NCBI GenBank assembly: GCA_030018715.1
Contig: JASEHN010000156.1
Span: forward strand, 1 to 7,001
DNA length: 7,001 bases
From: Thermodesulfobacteriota bacterium
GTDB lineage: Bacteria > Desulfobacterota > SM23-61
Direction: 5' to 3'
Shown: in pieces, positions 1 to 4,690 of the stretch
How the letters are laid out: each line of letters starts with the position of its first letter
Numbering within the stretch: the first letter of the stretch is position 1
Translations under genes and position numbers: made by a program
The notes under the pieces: model-generated
Told to the model about the DNA's origin: nothing
Seen by the model: the letters and a program-made list of their open reading frames with translations, nothing else
Databases searched by the model: none

Positions 1-1
1 G

Positions 2-712
2 CTCCATTATATCCGCAAAGCAAAGGTTGTTTTATTCGAGGGCCCTCTGGACGACCATAGCATGAATCAGGTAATCGAAAATGGATCACAGGCCGGAGGA
101 GCGACCGCGCTTATAGAAGCCCTGGATGCCCAGACGATCAAAAAAATCAAGAAGAGCACAGGCTCTCTCTTTAACGAGCCCAATTCTCTTTCTTTGATCC
201 TTCCTTTTGCTGCCAAGGTTCAGGATCCCTTGTATGCCCATTTTCAAAACCTCCGCCCCTGGATGGCTTTCTTCCATATCTGGTCGAATTTTTTAAAGGA
301 AAGAGGGTGGAAACATTCCGTGGATCTGGAAGCCTTAAAAATCGCCACCTGTCTTAGAAAAGAGATCATTTTTCTTGAAACCATCGAAGAGCAAATCGCC
401 GGAATGGAAGGGATTCCCTTGGAACGTTTTGTCAATTTTTTCAAAAAAATCGATCAATGGGAAGAATGGGCCAAGGGCCATGCCCAGCTTTATTTGCAGG
501 GGGAATTAGAAGCCATAATGGCGGTGACCAATGAATTTCCCTCCCGCTGCCCTTCGATTGTGGAGAACCGGGATCCGGTCTTATTTGAACGAATGAAAGG
601 CTTTTTTGAAAAAGAAGGGACAATTGCCTTTGTGGGCACATCCCATATCCCGGGCATCAAAAAGAGGTTCCTGGAAGAAGGGTATAAAATTTTTCAAGCG
701 GATGAAAGATGA
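2..712 (+). CDS. TraB/GumN-like protein, 5' end outside window
   Basis: The frame is open from position 2, so this is the C-terminal 236 residues of a longer protein. The ATG at 62 is probably internal, because the 20 codons before it already encode family-like sequence (AKVVLFEGPLDD, a strand ending in an acidic residue as in TraB/GumN proteins). The C-terminus has the other family signature: an ENRD motif, a short helix, then a strand with G-T-S-H-I-P-G (GTSH codons at 635-646) and a closing EEGYKI. The TraB/PrgY/GumN/Tiki superfamily is known for paired GxxH motifs and a conserved glutamate, and some members are metal-dependent proteases. The first GxxH would lie upstream of the window. 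No membrane segment is visible in this part. The stop TGA abuts the next ATG, so it is probably co-translated with the acyltransferase. Family assignment is fairly secure; the substrate and any enzymatic activity are unknown. Confidence 0.75.
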   Translation, partial: LHYIRKAKVVLFEGPLDDHSMNQVIENGSQAGGATALIEALDAQTIKKIKKSTGSLFNEPNSLSLILPFAAKVQDPLYAHFQNLRPWMAFFHIWSNFLKERGWKHSVDLEALKIATCLRKEIIFLETIEEQIAGMEGIPLERFVNFFKKIDQWEEWAKGHAQLYLQGELEAIMAVTNEFPSRCPSIVENRDPVLFERMKGFFEKEGTIAFVGTSHIPGIKKRFLEEGYKIFQADER

Positions 713-1555
713 ATGATCAATCCCTCTGAAGAAGAATTCATAAAAAACTATGCTTATGTGCCGGAACACATGCCGGGCTACGGCTCGGTTATGTCAGGCG
801 GGGAGCCCTTCCTTTTAGAAGACTACCTTTGTTACAATGGAAAAGGGTTGCTTATTTTTGTAGGCTTTCCATTGAAGGAAACCTTCGATAAAAATAAAGT
901 GAACGAGGTTCTTGAAGTCAGTGTAAAAAGATTTAAACCCGACCAGGTAGCTTTAATCGCGCCGGTCATCTCTCCCCGGCCTGGCAAGCTGAGCGGAACG
1001 GATGTTTACTATAAACTCGATCTGGTGAATCTCAGGATCAGATCGAAATTAAAGAATATGATCCAAAGGGCCTTAAGAGAGCTGGAAGTGGAGAAAAGTC
1101 GGGAATTCAAAGATGGGCACCGGCGCCTTGTTGCGGATTTTTTAAACTCCCGGAACCTAAGAGAGGAGACCCGGGCTATTTTCGAAAGAATCCCCCAATA
1201 CCTATCTTCGGTCCCTACTGCCTGGATTTTCAGCGCCAGGGACCGGGCCGGAAACCTGCTGGCTTTTGACGTGGCTGAATTCGGCGCGATCAATTATGCC
1301 TTTTACTTGTTCAATTTCAAATCACGGCTGCACCAGGTTCCCGGGGCATCAGACCTTCTTCTCTACTCCTTGATAAAAGACGCCGGGCAACAGGGCAAAC
1401 GCTATGTGAATTTGGGGCTGGGCATAAACCCGGGGGTGGCCTTCTTCAAGAAGAAATGGGGAGGCTTACCTTTTCTCAACCATGAATTTCTTCTTTACCG
1501 GCCTTCTCCCCCATCCATCATCGATTCTCTCTTACAAGGATTCTTCAGGCCATGA
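713..1555 (+). CDS. GNAT/FemAB-like acyltransferase family protein
   Basis: A 280-residue protein, probably cytoplasmic, with no signal peptide or membrane segment. Residues about 165-265 look like a GNAT-fold domain of the FemAB/DUF2156 kind. Alternating strands (TAWIFSARD, NLLAFDVAEF, INYAFYLFNF) lead to V-P-G-A-S-D-L-L-L-Y-S-L-I-K (209-222), the cofactor-facing helix, then YVNLGLG (231-237) and FFKKKWGG (244-251), matching the G-x-x-x-F-K-x-x-(W/F)-G ending of FemAB-type transferases. Residues 1-125 form a second domain I do not recognise (YVPEHMPGYGSV; LLIFVGFPL), followed by a charged helix. The ATG directly follows an in-frame TGA and no strong ribosome site precedes it, so start is expected by termination-coupled re-initiation. 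The 3' end overlaps the radical SAM gene by 4 nt. It probably moves an acyl or aminoacyl group; donor and acceptor cannot be told from sequence. Confidence 0.6.
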   Translation: MINPSEEEFIKNYAYVPEHMPGYGSVMSGGEPFLLEDYLCYNGKGLLIFVGFPLKETFDKNKVNEVLEVSVKRFKPDQVALIAPVISPRPGKLSGTDVYYKLDLVNLRIRSKLKNMIQRALRELEVEKSREFKDGHRRLVADFLNSRNLREETRAIFERIPQYLSSVPTAWIFSARDRAGNLLAFDVAEFGAINYAFYLFNFKSRLHQVPGASDLLLYSLIKDAGQQGKRYVNLGLGINPGVAFFKKKWGGLPFLNHEFLLYRPSPPSIIDSLLQGFFRP

Positions 1556-2652
1556 AGAAAGGATTCTGGCAATATTTTTTTCAAGGATCTTCCGGAAAAG
1601 AATTTTCTATCTGGCAGGTCGAGCTTACCTCCAGGTGCCCCCTTAAATGCCGGATGTGCAATCGAGTTGAATATGAAGAATTTCCCCGAAAGGATATGAG
1701 CCTCGATAATTTCAAAAGGATTCTTCCCTGTTTCAAAGACGTAGAAGCTGCGGTTCTGGAAGGATGGGGAGAATCCCTGCTCCATCCCCACCTCATCGAG
1801 GTCATCCGCCTGACCAAGCAAGAAGGCCCCCAGGTTGGTTTTGTAACCAGCGGGAAAGGATTAAATGAGGCCTACATCTCCGAACTTATTCAGGCTGAAG
1901 TTGATTTCATCGGCTTTTCCCTGGCAGGGGCCACCCCAAATACGCACGACTCCATCCGGGTCAATTCCCACCTGCCCACCCTGCTCGATAACATTCGAGC
2001 CTTTCAGGAGATGAAGGCCCGTCTGAAATTCCTCACTCCGCGTTTGCATATCGTTTACCTTCTTCTTAAGGAAAACATCCCGGAAGTCCCTCTCCTTATA
2101 AAAATAGCCCAGGAGCTTGGCATCGCGGAAGTCGTTCTGATCAATTTGATCCACGTGACCAATGCCTGGCAGGATGCGCAAAAAGTTTTCAGCCACCAGG
2201 GCCTTAAGGATTTCGAAAAAATTCTGGAGGAAGCCAAGAGGGAAGCCGGGGAACTGAAAATAAAACTTAAACTTCCTTCCCTTTCCCCGGGGGATGTTCC
2301 CGTATGCGCAGAAAACCCCCTGAGAAACTTATACATTTCCTCAGACGGAGAAGTATCTCCCTGCGTTTACTTAAACCCTCCCCTGCCCACCCCCTTCAAA
2401 AGATTTTTCCAGGGAAAGGAGTTCCTGGTCGAAAGGGTGAACTTCGGGAATCTCTTCCGGGAGCCTCTGCAGGGGATATGGAACGATAAAAATTATGTGG
2501 AATTTCGGAATTGTTTTGAGCGCCGTAAGAAGAAATACGAAGAAATGGCCTTGTCTCTATTAGACCCCGATAAGCGAAAAGGATTTTCTGAAGGGTGCTT
2601 TCCTGATCCCCCTGAGTTATGTAAGACCTGCCATAAAATCCTCGGGGTTTAG
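1552..2652 (+). CDS. Radical SAM/SPASM domain protein
   Basis: A 366-residue soluble iron-sulfur enzyme. The radical SAM cluster motif CPLKCRMC gives C29, C33 and C36 (C-x3-C-x2-C), which bind the [4Fe-4S] cluster that cleaves S-adenosylmethionine. A strand and GWGES (71-75) follow, corresponding to the SAM-binding GGEP-type motif with serine in place of proline. The TIM-barrel half runs to about residue 240. The C-terminus is SPASM-like: C252, C271 in a DGEVSPC context (265-271), FGNLFREPLQGIW (298-310), then C321, C349 and C357-x2-C360, enough to bind at least one auxiliary cluster. SPASM enzymes mostly modify peptides or proteins (sactipeptide, PQQ and anaerobic sulfatase maturation), but no precursor peptide or RRE domain is visible here. 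The ATG overlaps the upstream stop as ATGA, with AAGGA at 1536-1540, 11 nt upstream, as a possible ribosome site. Family is secure; substrate unknown. Confidence 0.85.
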   Translation: MKKGFWQYFFQGSSGKEFSIWQVELTSRCPLKCRMCNRVEYEEFPRKDMSLDNFKRILPCFKDVEAAVLEGWGESLLHPHLIEVIRLTKQEGPQVGFVTSGKGLNEAYISELIQAEVDFIGFSLAGATPNTHDSIRVNSHLPTLLDNIRAFQEMKARLKFLTPRLHIVYLLLKENIPEVPLLIKIAQELGIAEVVLINLIHVTNAWQDAQKVFSHQGLKDFEKILEEAKREAGELKIKLKLPSLSPGDVPVCAENPLRNLYISSDGEVSPCVYLNPPLPTPFKRFFQGKEFLVERVNFGNLFREPLQGIWNDKNYVEFRNCFERRKKKYEEMALSLLDPDKRKGFSEGCFPDPPELCKTCHKILGV

Positions 2653-2657
2653 CGGAA

Positions 2658-3038
2658 TCAGGTTATAAACTTCCTCACCAGCCTTAGGATTTCTTCTTTG
2701 TCAATCGGCTTGGAAAGATAACCTTCCGGCGGGGGAACCTGCTGGCGGGTGGAGATGAATTTTTTGAAGTCTTCCGAGATACCCGTGATAATTATAATGG
2801 GAATATGCTTCCAGCGCTCTTCCGCTTTCATGTCCCGATAAAACTTGATCCCTGACTTTTCCGGCATGGAAATATCCAGGGTGATCAAGTCCGGGAGGCT
2901 TGCTTCGACCTGCCTCAAGGCTTCTTCTCCATCCTTGGCCAGAAGCGTATCATAGCCGTTGTCCTCAAGAAGGGTGGAAAGGTAGGTTCGAATATCCTGT
3001 TCATCGTCTACAATCAGAATTTTATTTTTATTGGCCAT
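2658..3038 (-). CDS. Stand-alone response-regulator receiver (CheY-like)
   Basis: A 126-residue single receiver domain with no output domain. The acidic pocket is D11-D12 in VDDE, the phospho-acceptor is D55 in LDISMP, the switch threonine is T85 in IIIITG, and the conserved lysine is K110 in GYLSKPID. All key residues are present, so it should accept phosphate. An insertion before the lysine, ending P-P-P-E-G-Y-L, also occurs in the receiver fused to the iron-sulfur protein at 4691-6427 (RPPEGYLDKP), marking the two as related. It lies downstream of the histidine kinase and was probably once 10 nt from it; a mobile-element insertion now separates them. A strong ribosome site (AGGGAGGG) sits just before the ATG. 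It presumably relays the kinase signal to a partner protein outside the window. The stop is 5 nt from the stop of the convergent radical SAM gene. Confidence 0.93.
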   Translation of the reverse strand: MANKNKILIVDDEQDIRTYLSTLLEDNGYDTLLAKDGEEALRQVEASLPDLITLDISMPEKSGIKFYRDMKAEERWKHIPIIIITGISEDFKKFISTRQQVPPPEGYLSKPIDKEEILRLVRKFIT

Positions 3039-3041
3039 GAT

Positions 3042-3049
3042 CCCTCCCT
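3042..3049 (-). promoter_or_regulatory. Ribosome binding site of the stand-alone receiver gene
   Basis: On the minus strand AGGGAGGG precedes the ATG at 3038 with ATC between. This GGAGG-type site supports that start. It lies outside the inserted element and overlapped the end of the kinase reading frame before the insertion. Confidence 0.75.
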
Positions 3050-3053
3050 TACA

Positions 3054-3060
3054 AAGGTTT
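3054..3060. repeat. Left copy of 7-bp target-site duplication (AAGGTTT)
   Basis: AAGGTTT here is repeated exactly at 3235-3241, each copy directly outside one terminal inverted repeat of the element between them. An eighth base (G) also matches, but assigning it to the element makes both ends start symmetrically with GATG. The placement is what a transposition-generated duplication would leave. Confidence 0.7.
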
Positions 3061-3079
3061 GATGATCTCGTAAAAAGTC
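3061..3079 (+). repeat. Left terminal inverted repeat of the element
   Basis: GATGATCTCGTAAAAAGTC. The inner 12 bases (TCGTAAAAAGTC) are perfectly complementary to the right end; the only three mismatches are at positions 5 to 7. Confidence 0.8.
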
Positions 3080-3098
3080 AAAATTGGGATGGCAAAGT

Positions 3099-3122
3099 AA
3101 AAAGCTCTCCGCCTCAGGCGGA
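3099..3122 (-). terminator. Possible weak rho-independent terminator inside the element
   Basis: Read on the minus strand, a 6-bp stem TCCGCC/GGCGGA with a TGA loop (3122-3108) is followed by GAGC and then five T (3103-3099). The stem is short and the T-run is offset by 4 nt, so it is a weak candidate. If active it would attenuate transcription from the kinase into the stand-alone receiver gene. Confidence 0.35.
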
Positions 3123-3148
3123 CAAGGCGCGCAAATCCTGAGGAGTGA

Positions 3149-3168
3149 GGCGTACTTAGAGGTACGCC
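3149..3168. repeat. Hairpin in the middle of the element
   Basis: GGCGTAC (3149-3155) and GTACGCC (3162-3168) form a perfect 7-bp stem with a 6-nt loop. No T-run follows on either strand, so it looks like a structural part of the element, not a terminator. Confidence 0.7.
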
Positions 3169-3192
3169 GCAACGACGAAGGATGCAGCGCAA

Positions 3193-3209
3193 TCCCGCTC
3201 AGAGCGGGA
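3193..3209. repeat. Hairpin near the right end of the element
   Basis: TCCCGCT (3193-3199) and AGCGGGA (3203-3209) form a perfect 7-bp stem with a 3-nt loop. This GC-rich palindrome lies next to the right terminal repeat and is not followed by a T-run on the minus strand. Confidence 0.7.
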
Positions 3210-3215
3210 CAGATG

Positions 3216-3234
3216 GACTTTTTACGAAGCCATC
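3216..3234 (-). repeat. Right terminal inverted repeat of the element
   Basis: Read on the minus strand it is GATGGCTTCGTAAAAAGTC, the partner of the left end. Its outermost two bases on the minus strand (GA) are the second and third bases of the TGA stop of the histidine kinase. Confidence 0.8.
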
Positions 3235-4663
3235 AAGGTTTGGATGAAGGTTGTTTGGAGGCTAACTGTGTCCGGGGCAATTTCACGGTCACGCGAGTCC
3301 CCCGGTTCAATTCGGATTCTAACTGAATCTGGCCTCCATGAGCCTGAACAATCTTATTGGAAATAAACAGGCCCAAGCCGGTCCCGTCGCCTGCTTTGGA
3401 CGAGAAAAAGAGGCTAAAAGCCCTTTCCCTGGTTTCCTGATCCATGCCGATTCCATTGTCCTCAACTGCAAATTCGATGTATTCGGGATAGCCTTTAAGT
3501 CCGATTTTGATTTGATGGGCTCTTTTTTTCTTATCCACCCGACAGGCGTCCAGGGAGTTCTCAACCAGGTTAACCAGGAGCGAGCGGATGGCCTTGGCAT
3601 CGGCTGCAAAATTGCCCGTTCCCGGGTCAAAAGCGCACTGGACCTCGATGCCATACTCGCGCGCCTTCCCCTTCATCAGCCCGCAAACCTCTTCGGCTAC
3701 CATCAAGGCCGGGATCCACTCTAAATCCGGTTCCCGGTCCTTGGCGTAATAAAGCAGATCCAGAACCATGGTCTTGATGCGGGCTACGTTGCGCTCGACC
3801 ATTTGCCATCCCTGTTTCACCCGTTCCTGGCTGTTTTTTTCCAAACCCGAGTTGACCAGGTAAATGCCGCCGTCGAGACTGGTCAACAGCCCCTTGATTC
3901 CATGGGAAATGGAACTGATCACCAGCCCGAGAGAAGCCAGTTGGGACTGAAGCTGGCGAATTTGAGTGATGTTGGTGCTCATCTCTATCACGTTATTAAT
4001 CTGGCCTTGGCCATTGCGGATGGGCGCCGTATAGACCAGAACATTCATCTGCTGGCCGTTCCGGGCGGTCACCACTTCCTCGATCTGATGAACCTGCCCA
4101 TCCTGAAAGGTCTGTTTCACCGCGCAGGGCACACACTCCTCCGTGCGGTGCATATACACCTGGTAACATTTGCAGCCCAGGACATCCCCAAAGTCTTCCC
4201 GCAATTGCCGGTTGGCTTCGATAATGCGCAGGTCCCGGTCCTGGATGGATATATAACAAGGAACTTCTTCGAAGAGCTGGCGATACCGCTCCCGGCTCTC
4301 CCGGAGCTGGTTCTGTAATAGTTTGATCTCGGTGATATCCGTAGCCATTTTCATCACGGCGGTTATCTCTCCCGCCTCGTTGCGGATGGGGGTGGTATAA
4401 ACGATGAGGGATACTTCCTTGCCGGAAAGATTCTGGAATTGCTCTTCGCTTCCATGCCGGAGTCCATCCCGGAAAGTCCGCTCGGCCGGGCATTGTTCGC
4501 ACCTTTCCGACCGGTGGCGGTTTACCTGGTAGCAATACCGCCCTTCAAATTCTCCGAAATCCTTCCGAAACCGCTGGTTGGCGGCGAGGATCCGCAGATC
4601 CCGATCCAGGATGGTGAGGTAAGCCGGCATCAATTCGAAAAACTCTTTATAATTTAGATCCAT
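3233..4663 (-). CDS. Soluble histidine kinase with two cysteine-motif PAS domains
   Basis: A 476-residue kinase with no membrane segment, so it senses something in the cytoplasm. PAS1 spans about 5-115 and PAS2 about 127-237. Each carries the same motif, C44-x10-C55-x2-C58 and C166-x10-C177-x2-C180, preceded by a shared HR pair (H50-R51, H172-R173), which suggests a tandem duplication and a possible metal, iron-sulfur or thiol redox sensor. The H-box is SSISHGIKGLL with H254, lacking the usual acidic residue after the histidine. The ATP-binding domain has N365 and N369 (N-box), DNGIGMD (402-408, G1) and GDGTGLGL (425-432, G2). The ATG has GGAAGG (4670-4675) 6 nt upstream. The gene starts 27 nt after the HdrD-like/receiver fusion and precedes a free receiver; both are plausible phosphotransfer partners. 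Its current stop TGA is formed at the edge of an inserted element, at the cost of one residue. Confidence 0.9.
   Translation of the reverse strand: MDLNYKEFFELMPAYLTILDRDLRILAANQRFRKDFGEFEGRYCYQVNRHRSERCEQCPAERTFRDGLRHGSEEQFQNLSGKEVSLIVYTTPIRNEAGEITAVMKMATDITEIKLLQNQLRESRERYRQLFEEVPCYISIQDRDLRIIEANRQLREDFGDVLGCKCYQVYMHRTEECVPCAVKQTFQDGQVHQIEEVVTARNGQQMNVLVYTAPIRNGQGQINNVIEMSTNITQIRQLQSQLASLGLVISSISHGIKGLLTSLDGGIYLVNSGLEKNSQERVKQGWQMVERNVARIKTMVLDLLYYAKDREPDLEWIPALMVAEEVCGLMKGKAREYGIEVQCAFDPGTGNFAADAKAIRSLLVNLVENSLDACRVDKKKRAHQIKIGLKGYPEYIEFAVEDNGIGMDQETRERAFSLFFSSKAGDGTGLGLFISNKIVQAHGGQIQLESELNRGTRVTVKLPRTQLASKQPSSKP
3235..3241. repeat. Right copy of 7-bp target-site duplication (AAGGTTT)
   Basis: Exact copy of 3054-3060. 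On the minus strand it encodes the last two kinase codons (AAA CCT) plus the first T of the stop, so the duplication lies inside the reading frame of the kinase. Confidence 0.7.
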
Positions 4664-4669
4664 TTTTTA

Positions 4670-4675
4670 CCTTCC
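4670..4675 (-). promoter_or_regulatory. Ribosome binding site of the histidine kinase
   Basis: GGAAGG on the minus strand, 6 nt before the ATG at 4663. It supports this start over later in-frame methionines, and the first PAS domain begins immediately after it. Confidence 0.65.
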
Positions 4676-4690
4676 GGCCTACCGGAGAGT

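Larger units (their letters stand above)
3061..3234. mobile_element. MITE-like non-autonomous insertion element, 174 bp
   Basis: The element is bounded by inverted repeats GATGATCTCGTAAAAAGTC (3061-3079) and the reverse complement of GATGGCTTCGTAAAAAGTC (3216-3234). These match at 16 of 19 positions and differ only by transitions. A third, degenerate copy of the end motif (GATGGCAAAGTAAAAAG) lies in direct orientation at 3088-3104. Inside are three hairpins: stems at 3108-3113/3117-3122, 3149-3155/3162-3168 and 3193-3199/3203-3209. AAGGTTT flanks both ends as a direct repeat. There is no plausible transposase gene, so it would need a transposase in trans. From memory, similar CGTAAAAAGTC-ended repeats are dispersed in deltaproteobacterial genomes, but I cannot confirm copy number here. 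It sits in the kinase-receiver junction, supplies two bases of the kinase stop codon, and may alter expression of the downstream receiver. Confidence 0.78.

Noticed and set aside
62..64. ATG at 62 as the true start of the first gene
   Set aside because: The frame is open to the window edge and the 20 preceding codons encode family-like sequence, so this methionine is probably internal.
3061..3234. CRISPR repeat or riboswitch in the kinase-receiver gap
   Set aside because: There are no regularly spaced direct repeats, and the inverted ends with flanking duplication explain the structure better.
3084..3326. 80-residue plus-strand reading frame over the inserted element
   Set aside because: It spans element hairpins, a terminal repeat and the antisense of the kinase 3' end, with no domain-like sequence and no ribosome site.
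3803..4318. 171-residue plus-strand reading frame antisense to the kinase
   Set aside because: It mirrors the PAS and H-box coding of the real minus-strand gene; its composition is low in recognisable motifs and the kinase is unambiguous.
3996..4535. 179-residue minus-strand reading frame inside the kinase
   Set aside because: Alternative frame of the kinase, rich in proline, arginine and glycine as expected of a GC-biased shadow frame.
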